From contig CAIKMD010000007.1 of assembly GCA_903828515.1 (NCBI GenBank), positions 1,520,706 through 1,584,705 on the forward strand: a stretch of 64,000 nucleotides of DNA, in the 5' to 3' direction. Of this stretch, positions 52,790-63,000 are shown in pieces. Under the pieces are notes generated by a model, which had not been told where the DNA came from, did not search any database, and saw nothing but the letters and a program-made list of their open reading frames with translations. Each line of letters begins with the position of its first letter. Within the stretch, counting starts at the first letter, position 1. The position numbers were made by a program, and so were the translations under genes. The stretch comes from an uncultured Rhodospirillales bacterium. GTDB taxonomy: Bacteria; Pseudomonadota; Alphaproteobacteria; ATCC43930; CGMCC-115725.

Positions 52790-53017
52790 TCATTTATTGG
52801 GAACGCGAAACCGCTTAAAGACGTCTTCCGCAGGAATCGTCATTTGTCCCGCGTTGGCGAGTCGCCGCCGGACTTCCGCTGCCTGCTCGTCCGAGAGGTG
52901 GAGTTCGCTTCGATCCTGCTCTTCCATGAGCTTCAATATTTCGGCCACGTCTTCCTGACGCTGCTCTGGCCAGTTCAGGATGCGGTCGAGTGCCTCTTTA
53001 ACCTGATCCCGTGTCAT
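52790..53017 (-). CDS. orphan antitoxin-like protein (75 aa)
   Basis: TRDQVKEALDRILNWPEQRQEDVAEILKLMEEQDRSELHLSDEQAAEVRRRLANAG resembles the small acidic antitoxin-type proteins found before RelE/ParE toxins in rhizobia, with the W-P-x-x-R-Q-x-D-x-A-E motif. No toxin gene follows: only 26 bases separate its stop from the CHAP gene on the opposite strand. It may be a solitary antitoxin or a remnant. Confidence 0.6.
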   Translation of the reverse strand: MTRDQVKEALDRILNWPEQRQEDVAEILKLMEEQDRSELHLSDEQAAEVRRRLANAGQMTIPAEDVFKRFRVPNK

Positions 53018-53147
53018 ACCTGCAATTGTACCGTGAATGGCAAGACATGGCGGAGGCCCGTGATCGGGGCATCTTTATCCTGCCAGTTGTCTTGGCGCCT
53101 CGGTCCCTGCCATTATCGGGTTGGACGTTCTGGAAGTGGGGTCGGTT

Positions 53148-53750
53148 ATGATCGTGTCGGTCGATTTGCGTGTTCTGGAGTTGCTCAATTCCCGGCTCTG
53201 CCATGAATTGATTAGTCCGGTCGGGGCGATCAATAACGGCATCGAGCTGATGGAAGAGGACGACGCCGAGTTCGTCAAAGACGCGATGAAGCTCGTCGCG
53301 AACAGCGCGCGGACCGCCGGCAACCGCCTGACCTTTTATCGCTTTGCCTATGGCAGCGGACGCGGCGCGCCCGGCCGCGAGGCGGCGATGGCCCTGCTGG
53401 AAGGTGGCAAGGTCAAATGCGAATGGGGCGAGGCGGCGAACACGCTGCCGGTCGACTGGCAACGCCTGGCCTGCAACATGATTTTGCTGGCCGCCGAAGC
53501 CCTGCCGCGCGGCGGCGCGGTCGAGGTGCTGCCGATCCCCGGCAAAACCGGCGTCATGGTTAACGCCGCGGCCGAGAGCGTCAATCTCCATGCCGAGGTG
53601 CGCGCGGTGCTGTCGGGTAGCGTCCCCGTCGAGGAACTGGGCGCCCGTTCGGTCCACGCCTACTACACGCAGCGCGTCGCCGAGGCGCTCGAAGCGAAAC
53701 TTGTGCTGACCGAGCCTGAGCCCGGCAAGATGGTTTTCACCGCGTCGTAA
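53148..53750 (+). CDS. chpT: histidine phosphotransferase ChpT (200 aa)
   Basis: DLRVLELLNSRLCHELISPVGAINNGIELMEE matches the dimerisation-and-phosphotransfer helix of ChpT, with phospho-accepting His19. The rest is a degenerate HATPase fold as in Caulobacter/Brucella ChpT, which passes phosphate from CckA to CtrA and CpdR. Start is the ATG at 53148. Placement immediately before cheA, rather than near cckA or ctrA, is unusual and may link the cell-cycle relay with chemotaxis. Confidence 0.85.
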   Translation: MIVSVDLRVLELLNSRLCHELISPVGAINNGIELMEEDDAEFVKDAMKLVANSARTAGNRLTFYRFAYGSGRGAPGREAAMALLEGGKVKCEWGEAANTLPVDWQRLACNMILLAAEALPRGGAVEVLPIPGKTGVMVNAAAESVNLHAEVRAVLSGSVPVEELGARSVHAYYTQRVAEALEAKLVLTEPEPGKMVFTAS

Positions 53751-53891
53751 GCGGGTCGCGTGCCACCAAACGGACACGACACCTAACCCGATCTTAAAGT
53801 TTTTACGGCACGTTACCGTCATCCCGGCCGCCAGTCTGGTCTCAAGAATGAGGCAGAATCGCGCGCCCCCGGGCGGGGGTTCGATGCGCCC

Positions 53892-55946
53892 ATGGATGAT
53901 TTGCTTCGCGATTTTCTTACCGAGACCAACGAGCTCGTCACCGCGCTCGACAGCAATCTCGTGCGTCTGGAGCAGGGGCCGCATGACCCCGCGCTGGTGC
54001 AGCTCATCTTTCGCCAGTTCCACAACATCAAAGGCACGTCGACCTTTCTCGGCCTGAAGCGCCTCGAGAAATTGGCGCATGCCGCCGAGACGGTCCTCGG
54101 TCCCATTCGCGACGGCGCGCGTGCTGATGGCAGCGACGTCGTGGCGCCGGTGATCGAAGCGCTCGACCGCATCAAGGCGATGTTGGCGACGCTTGCGCTC
54201 GAAGGCCATGAGGCCGATGTCGACGACGACGATTTGTTCGAACGCCTCGATCACGCCGCGACCGCCGCCGCGGCGCTGTCGTCCGTCATTCACGACGCAC
54301 AGCCCGCCGGCGAAGCGGGCGCGGACTCGATCCGCGTCAATCTTCAGGCGCTCGAAAGCCTGATGGCGGTCGCGAGTGAACTGGTGCTGACCCGCAACCA
54401 GCTCATGCAGATCCTGCAGGGCCGGACCGACAATGAATTTGCCGGCTCGCTGCAGCGGCTTTCAGGCGTCACGAGCGAATTGCAGGAAGGCGTAATGAAG
54501 CTGCGCATGCAGCCGATCGAAACCGCCTGCGTCAAGCTGCCTCGTATCGTTCGCGATATCGCCCGCGACCTCGGCAAGAAAATCGAACTGACGATCGAAG
54601 GCGGCAAGACCGAGATCGATCGCCAGGTACTCGAGATGATTCGCGATCCGATTACCCATCTCGTCCGTAATGCCGCCGACCACGGAATCGAGACGCCGCA
54701 GGAACGCCGCCGTCAGGGCAAGCCGGATACCGGCACGATCGAGATCAGCGTCTATCATCACGGCGGCGCCGTGGTGATCGAATTGTCGGATGACGGGCAT
54801 GGTATCGACGCGGCGCGCGTCCGGCAGAAGGCCGCTTCGCTGGGCCTCGCGGGTGCCGAGGAATTGGCGTCCATGACAGACGCCCAGGTCTATCCGCTCA
54901 TTTTCTGCGCCGGTCTCACCACCTCGTCGTCGGTGACCCATGTGTCGGGCCGTGGCGTCGGGCTCGACGTGGTGCGCGCCAATCTCGAAAAGATCGGCGG
55001 CGCGATCGAGTTGCGAAGCGCCCCGGGCCGGGGCACGCGTTTCGTCGTGAAGATTCCGCTGACGCTGGCGATCGTGCCGGCGCTGATCGTCGCTTGCGCC
55101 GGTCAGCACTACGCGCTGCCGCAGACCGCGGTATCCGAACTGGTGCGCGTCGGCGGCACGTCCGAGCATCGCCTCGAAACCATTCGCGGCGGCGCCTTGC
55201 TGCGCCTGCGCGGCGGTTTGGTGTCGGTCGTCGCGCTGCAGAACGTTCTGGCGCTGGGTCAGCGCACGCTGTCCAACGAGCCGTGCTATGTCGCGATCGT
55301 CAAGGTCGGGACCAGCCGCTTCGGCGTGCTCGTCGACGATGTCGACGACGCCGAGGAGATCGTGGTGAAACCGCTTCCGGCGGCGCTGCGCGGCAATCCG
55401 GTCTTTTCGGGGACCACCATTCGCGGCGACGGCAGCGTCACCATGATCCTCGACCCCAACGGGTTGGCGACAGCGGTGGGCGCGGTCGAGGCTGCCGGGA
55501 CCGAGACCTATGTCGTCGCGGAGGCGCCGCGCGAACATCGGGTGGGTGTCCTGTTGTTCCGCGCCGGTTCGGAATCGCCCAAGGCCTTGCCGCTGGACTC
55601 GATCGCCCGGATCGAGGAAGTGCCGCTCAGCCGGATCGAATATGCCGAGGGCCGGGCCGTCATGGCCTATCGCGGCCAGACGATGACGCTCATGGCGCTC
55701 GATCCGCACAGCAATCTGCGCGGCGAGGGACGGCGGCCGCTGCTGGTCTTCGTCAATGAGGGCCGGTTCGCCGGGATCGTCGTGGACGAGATTCTGGATA
55801 TCACCAACTGCGTGCTCGAGATCGACCGCGACACCAATCGTCCGGGGATCGTCGGCACCGCCGTGATCGGCGGGATCGTCACCGACGTGGTCGATGCCGG
55901 CCACTATCTCTTGCCGGCGTGGATGGACGCACGGAGCGCGGCTTGA
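53892..55946 (+). CDS. cheA: CheA-type chemotaxis histidine kinase with two CheW-like domains (684 aa)
   Basis: HPT domain with phospho-accepting His44 in FHNIKGTSTFLGLKRL; dimerisation domain; HATPase with N box LVRNAADHGIE, DDGHGIDAARV and GRGVGLDVV. The C-terminal third contains two CheW-like regions (~395-530 and ~545-680) where classical CheA has one. No P2 response-regulator docking domain is obvious between HPT and dimerisation regions. It overlaps the separate CheW gene by four bases. No cheR, cheB or cheY is visible in the window. Confidence 0.92.
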   Translation: MDDLLRDFLTETNELVTALDSNLVRLEQGPHDPALVQLIFRQFHNIKGTSTFLGLKRLEKLAHAAETVLGPIRDGARADGSDVVAPVIEALDRIKAMLATLALEGHEADVDDDDLFERLDHAATAAAALSSVIHDAQPAGEAGADSIRVNLQALESLMAVASELVLTRNQLMQILQGRTDNEFAGSLQRLSGVTSELQEGVMKLRMQPIETACVKLPRIVRDIARDLGKKIELTIEGGKTEIDRQVLEMIRDPITHLVRNAADHGIETPQERRRQGKPDTGTIEISVYHHGGAVVIELSDDGHGIDAARVRQKAASLGLAGAEELASMTDAQVYPLIFCAGLTTSSSVTHVSGRGVGLDVVRANLEKIGGAIELRSAPGRGTRFVVKIPLTLAIVPALIVACAGQHYALPQTAVSELVRVGGTSEHRLETIRGGALLRLRGGLVSVVALQNVLALGQRTLSNEPCYVAIVKVGTSRFGVLVDDVDDAEEIVVKPLPAALRGNPVFSGTTIRGDGSVTMILDPNGLATAVGAVEAAGTETYVVAEAPREHRVGVLLFRAGSESPKALPLDSIARIEEVPLSRIEYAEGRAVMAYRGQTMTLMALDPHSNLRGEGRRPLLVFVNEGRFAGIVVDEILDITNCVLEIDRDTNRPGIVGTAVIGGIVTDVVDAGHYLLPAWMDARSAA

Positions 55947-56302
55947 CGGGAGGAAAATTCCTCACCGTCATCGTCGCCGATCAAAGCTTCGCTCTACCGG
56001 CCGAACTTGTCTCCGATCTCGTCAAACCGCAACCGATCACGATCGTACCGCACGCGCCCGCTTCGGTGACCGGCATTTTCAATCTGCGCGGCCGTATCGT
56101 CACCGCGATCGATTTGCGCGAGCGGCTCGGCCTGCCGCCGCGCGCCATCGGTGCCCCCGCTCTCAACATCGTCGTCGACCATGGCGGCGAGCTTTATGCG
56201 CTGACGGCTGACGACGTCGACGACGTGATCGCGTCCGACGAGCTTACCGACCAGGGCTTGGCCACGCTCGACATCATCGGGATGCTGCCGCTTTCCTTAT
56301 AA
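55943..56302 (+). CDS. cheW: CheW domain adaptor (119 aa)
   Basis: Translation likely starts at TTG 55943, overlapping the CheA stop as TTGA. The CheW fold is evident: FLTVIVADQSFALPAELVSDLV, IVPHAPASVTGIFNLRGRIVTAIDLRERLG and a terminal TADDVDDVIASDE strand. It couples receptors to CheA at the membrane. At ~119 aa it is slightly short for CheW, missing most of the C-terminal helix, but its domain core is intact. Confidence 0.85.
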   Translation: MTGGKFLTVIVADQSFALPAELVSDLVKPQPITIVPHAPASVTGIFNLRGRIVTAIDLRERLGLPPRAIGAPALNIVVDHGGELYALTADDVDDVIASDELTDQGLATLDIIGMLPLSL

Positions 56303-56314
56303 ATTAGACGCGGC

Positions 56315-57019
56315 TCAGGATTTGGGGCCGAAGGCGATGGCGATCGCCACGGTCATTTCCTTGGGGGCCGGATCGAAAGGCAGGCTCGCGCGGATGGTTG
56401 CCAACGCGCTCGCGTCGAGCTTCGCCTGGCCGCTGGTTGTGACGACGCGCAAACTGTCCGGACGAATCTGGCCACTGGGAAGGACGGTGAAGGAAACGCG
56501 CGTGGTGCCGACGAGGCCGGCCTGCCGCGCGTCATCCGGATAGGCGAGGTTCGCCTGAATTTTCTTCGACAGCAGCCTGGCGTAGTTGTTGATGATCTCC
56601 GCTTCCGTGAGCCGCCGTGCCTTGTCGCTCTCTTTCGCGCCCGAAACGTCGCGCTCCTTGCCGGGCTTTTTTTGTGGTGTGGGCGGGACGTTGACAGCGG
56701 TGGCAGTCGGTGCCGCTGGCGCCGGTTGTGCCGTTGGAACCTCCGCGGGCCTGGGCGGGGGCAGCGGTGGCTTCGGCTGCGCCGTGTCGGCTGCCTGCTG
56801 TGGCTGCGGGGGAGGTTGTTCGCCTTTGGTTTTATGAAGGTCTTTTTCTTCGGACTGGGTGTCGGCGATGACGCCTTCCAATTCGAAGACGAAAGGGCGA
56901 GTTTTCGGCGGCGATGCCCAGCCGTGCCAGACGAGCGGCAATACGACGGCACCATGCAGGGCGAGGGACGCCGCCACGGCGCAGAGGTAGCGGATCGTTA
57001 CGTGCAGTCTTGGCTTCAT
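56315..57019 (-). CDS. TonB-like energy-transducing protein (234 aa)
   Basis: One N-terminal anchor helix (LCAVAASLALHGAVVLPLVW), a proline-rich periplasmic spacer (PQPQQAADTAQPKPPLPPPR) and a C-terminal TonB-type domain (NLAYPDDARQAGLVGTTRVSFTVLPSGQI) in the expected order. The spacer also carries the PPPPRP-type repeats that span the periplasm. An ATG at 57052 is an alternative start. It follows the TpsB gene on the same strand; no ExbB/ExbD is seen. Confidence 0.85.
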   Translation of the reverse strand: MKPRLHVTIRYLCAVAASLALHGAVVLPLVWHGWASPPKTRPFVFELEGVIADTQSEEKDLHKTKGEQPPPQPQQAADTAQPKPPLPPPRPAEVPTAQPAPAAPTATAVNVPPTPQKKPGKERDVSGAKESDKARRLTEAEIINNYARLLSKKIQANLAYPDDARQAGLVGTTRVSFTVLPSGQIRPDSLRVVTTSGQAKLDASALATIRASLPFDPAPKEMTVAIAIAFGPKS

Positions 57020-57101
57020 TGGCCTCTGGAGCACCGCGTCGCCGCCCGACATGTGTCCCGCGCGACGACGTTATGCCAAACCGAACCCTGATGCGGCTGC
57101 T

Positions 57102-58832
57102 TCAGAACGTGAAGCCAACCTGGAACAGTGCCTTGGTCGCGCGGTCGTAGGCCTGAGCGCCGCCGTTTCCCGCGAAGGAATGAGCGATCTCCGCCTTGAG
57201 GATCGCAAATCGGTTGGTCGAATATTCGAACGTCGCGTAATAGCCGAGGCCGACATCGTTCAGCTCGGTATAGCCCCGTTGCGTCGTCGTCCAGGCAGCG
57301 CGCTCGAGCGCGGCGGCCCCGATATCGGTGAACAGGCCGACCTGGTGCTTCAGGGCATAGATATCGGGCAGGGCGTATTTCAGCGCGGGCGTCAGAAGGA
57401 ATCCGCTGTCGCCGCTCAAGCCTTCGTCGTAAGACCGAATGCCGTAATAGCCGGTCAGGCCGAACTGTTCGCTTGAATCGAGATTGCCGGTCAGGGATTT
57501 CTGGCCGCGCAATGTGGTCGCGAGCGACAGTTTCTCGTCGAAGGCGATGGTCGCGGTGAAAGTGAGATTGAGCTTGGTGTAATCGCCGGCGGTATTGGGT
57601 CCCGCGGCGTTCGTCGTCTGTTGGGCGGGATTGGCGAACGTAAGATAGCCCTGGGTGAAGGAAAAATTGGCGGTCGTCACGAAAGGCCAGCCGATCACCG
57701 TGCCGGTTGTGTTGTTGGTCACCGATGCAGTTCCGGAATCGGATGTCCGGTTCACGGTGGCGGTACCGAGGATCTTGTCGGTCAAAATCTTGTGGGCGAA
57801 ACTGCCGGAGATATAAAGACTCTCCGCCTGCTGGCGAAAGATCGGATAGCTCACCGTCGCGGCTGCCGCATCGGCGGTGCCCTTCGCGGCGAGCGGCGTA
57901 TAGATGCGCCCGAGGACGTAGGTCGTGCGCGAGAAGCTCATTTCCGCGCGCAGCCCGTCATGGCCGACCGGAAAGGCATAAGCGAGCCGCCCGTTGATCA
58001 GCTCCGATCGCTCCGAGAAGATGCCGGATAGCGCAAGCCTGTCGCCGAAGCCAAGCGGCGAGTTGAGATTGATGCCGCCGCTCGCGCGGTTCCGGCCGGT
58101 ATAGGGCGAGCCGTAATTGTCGCCGAGGAGATAGCCGTCGATGCGGTTTCCCTCCGGGACGTCGAAAATGAAATCCGAGGTTTCGGGCTGCTGGCCCGGT
58201 CCGATCGCGATCTTGGGCATGCCCGCGCCCGGCAGGTCGGAGACCAGCAGCATGGCGCGCTCGAGTTCGTCGTTGCGAACGACCGAAGCGGCGCCGACCG
58301 CGTTGTCGATCGTGCCGTGCACGAAATCGTCGCGGACGAAAGACCCGTTCTGAAGCGTGATCGATCCGTATTGGCCGGGGACGAGCTTGAAGTGCAGCAC
58401 GCCGCCGCTCGCGTCCTGTTGCGGCACATAAGCCTTGGCGACGAGATAGCCGTGACTGCGATAGAGCGTCGTGATCTTTTCCGCCGCCTCGTAGATCTGC
58501 GCCAGCGTCAGGTTACGGTTCTCGTAGGACGACAGAATTTGGCGCACTTCGTCCTCGGGAACGAGGGCCGGACCGTCGAGCACGAGGCTGCGCACGAACA
58601 GCGTCTTCTTGTCGCCAAGTGTGAATTGCGGCTCGACCAGTTGCGGCAGCACGGGCGCGACGACCGCGCCCGGCAGCGGTGCTTGTCGCGTCTGATCGCC
58701 CTCGCGAACCGCGTTGCCGATGTTGTAGGGCAGGCTGGCGGGCGGCGGCGGAGTCTGCGCCTGGGCGAGGGATGGGGCGAGCACGACGAGCGGAAGTCCG
58801 CCGCAACACGCGATCAATTTGCCGAGCTTCAC
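57102..58832 (-). CDS. two-partner secretion transporter, TpsB/FhaC-like (576 aa)
   Basis: A signal peptide precedes the POTRA-like ITLAQIYEAAEKITTLYRSHGYLVAKAYVPQQ and GPALVPEDEVRQILSSYENRNL; the second half is a long run of alternating beta strands ending in FQVGFTF, the terminal phenylalanine required for outer-membrane beta barrels. GTG 58832 is chosen as start because the ribosome site AGGAAAGG touches the TTG at 58841. It should export the large haemagglutinin-type protein encoded upstream in the same operon. Confidence 0.92.
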   Translation of the reverse strand: MKLGKLIACCGGLPLVVLAPSLAQAQTPPPPASLPYNIGNAVREGDQTRQAPLPGAVVAPVLPQLVEPQFTLGDKKTLFVRSLVLDGPALVPEDEVRQILSSYENRNLTLAQIYEAAEKITTLYRSHGYLVAKAYVPQQDASGGVLHFKLVPGQYGSITLQNGSFVRDDFVHGTIDNAVGAASVVRNDELERAMLLVSDLPGAGMPKIAIGPGQQPETSDFIFDVPEGNRIDGYLLGDNYGSPYTGRNRASGGINLNSPLGFGDRLALSGIFSERSELINGRLAYAFPVGHDGLRAEMSFSRTTYVLGRIYTPLAAKGTADAAAATVSYPIFRQQAESLYISGSFAHKILTDKILGTATVNRTSDSGTASVTNNTTGTVIGWPFVTTANFSFTQGYLTFANPAQQTTNAAGPNTAGDYTKLNLTFTATIAFDEKLSLATTLRGQKSLTGNLDSSEQFGLTGYYGIRSYDEGLSGDSGFLLTPALKYALPDIYALKHQVGLFTDIGAAALERAAWTTTQRGYTELNDVGLGYYATFEYSTNRFAILKAEIAHSFAGNGGAQAYDRATKALFQVGFTF

Positions 58833-58973
58833 GACGATCAACCTTTCCTATTCACGACGAACGCTTATTTCTTGCCTGGGCCGGATGAGTCGCCCCCGGA
58901 GGAATCGATACGCCGGCCTCGCGCGAAGGCCGACGCATCTCAACTGCTTTTCGGTGAGAAAAGAAAAAGCCGA

Positions 58974-59978
58974 CTATCTCTTCCTTCTCACGGGCTTCTT
59001 TTTATGTTGGAAAATTCCCGTGTGCTTAAAGAACCGACTGCCGGTGATTTGGCCGTAGCAATTCTCTTCGAGGAAATTCGACCAGTAGCTCGGATCGGAA
59101 TTGTGCAGCATGAAATTGAACAGCGATCGACCGTATCCGTCCTGCGTCGCGTTGCCCGCTTTGACCAGGATGCCCTTCTGCGTGAGGGTGTATTTCGAGT
59201 TGGTGAACTCGATGTAGATATAGAGAAGAGGGTTATCCCCGATGCCGCTGCAGATCTGGCCCTTCGAGACGAAGCCGGTCGTGTTGGGCGGGGGCGATCC
59301 CGTCGTCACCGACTGGAAGGTCAGGTCGATGTTGGGATAAAGCGGATAAGCCACCCAGGTTGGCGACGTCGGCGGGTTCCAGGTAGAGACGAGGCCCATG
59401 TCCAGAATGATCGACACGGCGGCCTGGCCGTAGGGCGCTTGTGTCGGATCGGCAACGGCCACGGTCGCCGACGTCGTCGGATTGAGCGCGTAGGTGCTGG
59501 TGACGACGGAGTCGACCGTCGCGGCGACGCCGCTCGCCACACCGGGGATCAAGGTCTGGACGTCCTGCAAGCCGCTGGGCGGGTTGTAAGGCGCGAACAT
59601 CACCGGGACGCCATAGGCGTAAAGCTTCGACGCCGCGTGGTGCGGCACATAGATCGAGTGGACGAGCGAATCGGGCGCCGCCGCGTTCGCCGCGAGGAAC
59701 AGGGCATAGCCGGATGAACCGGCGGTGATTTCGCCCAACAGTTCGGTGGTGGCGTTCTGGCAGATATTGACCGTCAGTCCCGCGCCGGGTGCACCCGGCG
59801 CCGTGAAATCCAAGACCAGGTTCTGCGCGGCGTCAAAGAAATTGGATGCGACCGCGATTTTGAAATCGTAGGAGCCGGGCGAGGTGCAGACCGTCGGCGC
59901 GGCCCAGCCGGCCGACGCGGAACAGGCAAGCGCGGCAAGTGTCAATCCCAGGAAAAGCGGTCTGATCTTGAACGGCAT
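58974..59978 (-). CDS. ModA-like secreted substrate-binding protein (334 aa)
   Basis: Signal peptide MPFKIRPLFLGLTLAALACS. The mature protein has a ModA-type fold: DFKIAVASNFFDAAQNLVLDF, ITAGSSGYALFLAANAAAPDSLV and the VAVADPTQAPYGQAAVSII motif that resembles the molybdate-binding APYGRAA segment. It ends in a basic tail (HKKKPVRRKR) not seen in ModA. Its place between TpsA and TpsB genes implies a role with the secreted adhesin rather than with a molybdate importer; no modBC is present. Confidence 0.75.
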   Translation of the reverse strand: MPFKIRPLFLGLTLAALACSASAGWAAPTVCTSPGSYDFKIAVASNFFDAAQNLVLDFTAPGAPGAGLTVNICQNATTELLGEITAGSSGYALFLAANAAAPDSLVHSIYVPHHAASKLYAYGVPVMFAPYNPPSGLQDVQTLIPGVASGVAATVDSVVTSTYALNPTTSATVAVADPTQAPYGQAAVSIILDMGLVSTWNPPTSPTWVAYPLYPNIDLTFQSVTTGSPPPNTTGFVSKGQICSGIGDNPLLYIYIEFTNSKYTLTQKGILVKAGNATQDGYGRSLFNFMLHNSDPSYWSNFLEENCYGQITGSRFFKHTGIFQHKKKPVRRKR

Positions 59979-60042
59979 ATACAATCCCCCCTTTTGTCTT
60001 CGGTGTGAAAAATCAGGTTCGTCGTTTCGAAAATCTCTTCGG

Positions 60043-63000
60043 TTATTTTTTTGTAGAGTCACTGCTGTCGTCGCCACCGCTGCTATCGCCACTCGTGTTG
60101 ACGTCCTGGCCATTGACGTTGACGTCGTTGATGCTGGCGCCGAAGCCGGAGCCGTCACCGCCCTGACCATTGTCGCCGCCTTGTCCGTTATCGCCGGGAC
60201 CGGCCGCGGGGCTGATGTTGGTAAGGTCGGTCGTCGCGAGAACCTCTTGCCCGTCCGACGGTAACCCCAACGACGTATTGTCAGACACGGTCGTGACGGA
60301 GCTTCCGATCTGCGAGCCAACCTGCCCGGCCTGTTGCTGGAGTTGTTGGAATGCCAATTGGGCTGCTAGTTGGGCCGCCAATTGGTCTGCCGCTGCTTGC
60401 GCCGCCGCGATAGCCGCGAGGGCCGGTGCCGCCGCTTGGTTGGGGAGGCCGCTAGCCTGGATGGCCGCGACGAATTGCGCGTTGGTCAGGTTCTGGCCCC
60501 CGTCGTTGAACTGCCCGGTCCCGGAGAGAACCACCTTGCCGGTGGATTGGCTTTGCCCGGTGGTCTGCCCGTCATAGGCACTGTTGGTGACGTTGTCCGT
60601 TCCCGACGTCACGTTGGCCGTGCCAACCAAACCGCCGACACCTGTCGAACCGGAAACGGCGCCGGAGGCATAGGAACCGGAGATACTGCTGTTGTTGGCC
60701 ATCGCGCCGACCAGGCCGCCGACGTTACTGAATCCGGACGCGGCGCTGGTGGTCCATGAATTCGTGATGGTTCCGGTGAGCGCGCCGACCAAGCCGCCGA
60801 CGTTGCTCGCGCCGAAGAACGTGTTGTTCACCCCCGTGACGATGGAGATGCCGGTAACGGTGCCGGTGGAAAAGGAATTGCTGATGATGCCGGATGAACC
60901 GGCCAGCCCGCCCACATTCGTGGTCCCGAAGACGTTGCCGCTGGCGGATGAGTTAGTGACCTTGCCGCTGTCTTGGGGGGCCCCGGCCCCGGTGATGGTG
61001 CTGAGCGCGCCGACCAATCCGCCGACCGACTGTTTGCCCCGGACGGTGCCGGAGGCGGTGGAATTCGTGATGGAGCCCAGCGCGGTGCCGACCAGACCGC
61101 CGACACCCTGGGTCGTGTAATAGGACTGGCCGTTATTGTCGATGCTTGCCGCGTCGCCGACATTGCCGGTCGCGAAGGAATTGGTGATCGTGCCGGCGAC
61201 CGATTCGTAACCGACCAGCCCGCCTTCGTTGAGGCCCGCTCCGCTGGTTGCCGTGCCTGACGCGTTGAGGGTGTTGATGTTCACCAGCGCGAGGACATCG
61301 CCGGTGGCGGAGGAGTTGCTGATATTGGCGTAAGCGGCAAAGCCGATCAGGCCGCCGGCGTTGAGGTCGTTGGGCTGCATCGGAACGGTTTCGGCGCTTT
61401 CGGCATGGGTCGCGGTGACCCTGCCGGTCGCGTAGGTATTGGTGATGGTCGTCGGTTTGGCGACAGCCGCGGCGGTGACCGTGTTGGCAATCGTCCCCAG
61501 CCCGGTGTAGCCGATCAGGCCGCCGACATTATAGGCGGCGGTAATGTTGCCGGTGGCGAAGGCGTTGGTCACGGAACTGGTCGTGAGCGGCGACGCCGGG
61601 ATGATGATGCTGCCGATCAGGCCGCCCGTTTCCTGCGCGAACGCGGTGGAGATGGTATTGGGGGGAGTAATAACTTCGTATGACACGCCGGTCTGCGAGC
61701 CCGTCGCGTAGGCGTTGCTGACCGCGGTGTAGCTCATGGTCCCGATCAGCCCGCCGATATTGGTCAATCCACCGGACACGGTGCCGGTCGCGTGAACGTT
61801 GCTGATCGAAGCGTCCCAGACTTGGCCGATCAGGCCGCCGGCATTGCTGACGGTCGTATCGGTCCCGTTATCGACATAAAGAGCACCGCTTGGAGCGGGA
61901 CCTGTGCCCGCCGCATAAGCGGCCAAGGCATCACTCAAGATCTTTGCTTGGGCGGTCAGCGTGGCGGAACCGCTCGTGATGTTGGCGTTGGAATAGGAGT
62001 TGGTGATCGTCGTCGTCACCGCCCCTCCGGTCGAGAAACCCGTAGTGCTGCCGCTCACCACCCCACCGGCCTCGCCGATCAGCCCGCCGAGAAAGCCGTT
62101 TCCTTGAATGGTGCTGGTGCCGTCGATGTAAACCCCGTTGACCACCAGGTTCGGCGAGAGCGAGAGGCCGAGCAAGCCACCGGCAATTTGGTTCATGTTG
62201 GTGGCGGCGTTCGCGGCGGTGATGCTGAAATTGAGCAGACCGAGATCGCGCAAGGTCGTGGCCGTCGTGGTGAAGCCGATAAGCCCGTCCCAGGTTCCGC
62301 GGGTGGGAGCCCCAAAGGGCATTTTGATTGTCGTATCGACGATGGTCAGGCCGCTGATGGTGTGGCCCAGCCCGGCCAGCGTGCCGGAAAAGTCGGGGAT
62401 CGGCGCGCCGGTAAACGTGGTGCTCGGAGCGGTGATATTCTGGACGATGGCGTAATTGCCGGTCAGCACGTTGGGGGTGATCTTGTTGACCCCTGTACCA
62501 AAACTACCGGGTGTTGCGGCGCTCACCGCGGTCGTGAGATCGGTCCAACTGGTGATCAGGTTGTAGCTGGTGCCGTTGACGCTGAAGCTGTCGCCGGTTT
62601 GGAGCGTGACGCTGCCATAGACGCCGCCGCTGGTATCGGTTTGCGCGACCGGAATGCCGGCGGCGTTGAGCGTCGTTCCGCTGAAGCTGGCCTTGGTCAG
62701 GATGTTGTAGTTGGTGCCTGCCGCGGGCGCGCTGCCGCCGATCGAGCCGCCGTAATTGAGCGCGAGGCCGTCGCCGGTGCCGGTCGCGCTGATCGGCGCA
62801 TTGATGTTGATGTTGTTGGCGGCGTCGAGCGCCAGCGTGGTGTTGTTCGCCGACCAGGTAACGGCAGCGTTGACGTTGATGTCGCCATTCTGGGTGCCGC
62901 CGGCCGCGGTCTGGATGGTGACGAGGGCGTTGTTGGCGAGAGCGTTGTTGAGCGTCGTAGCGCCGATACCGCTGCTGGTTTGCGGAGCGCTTCCGGCCGA

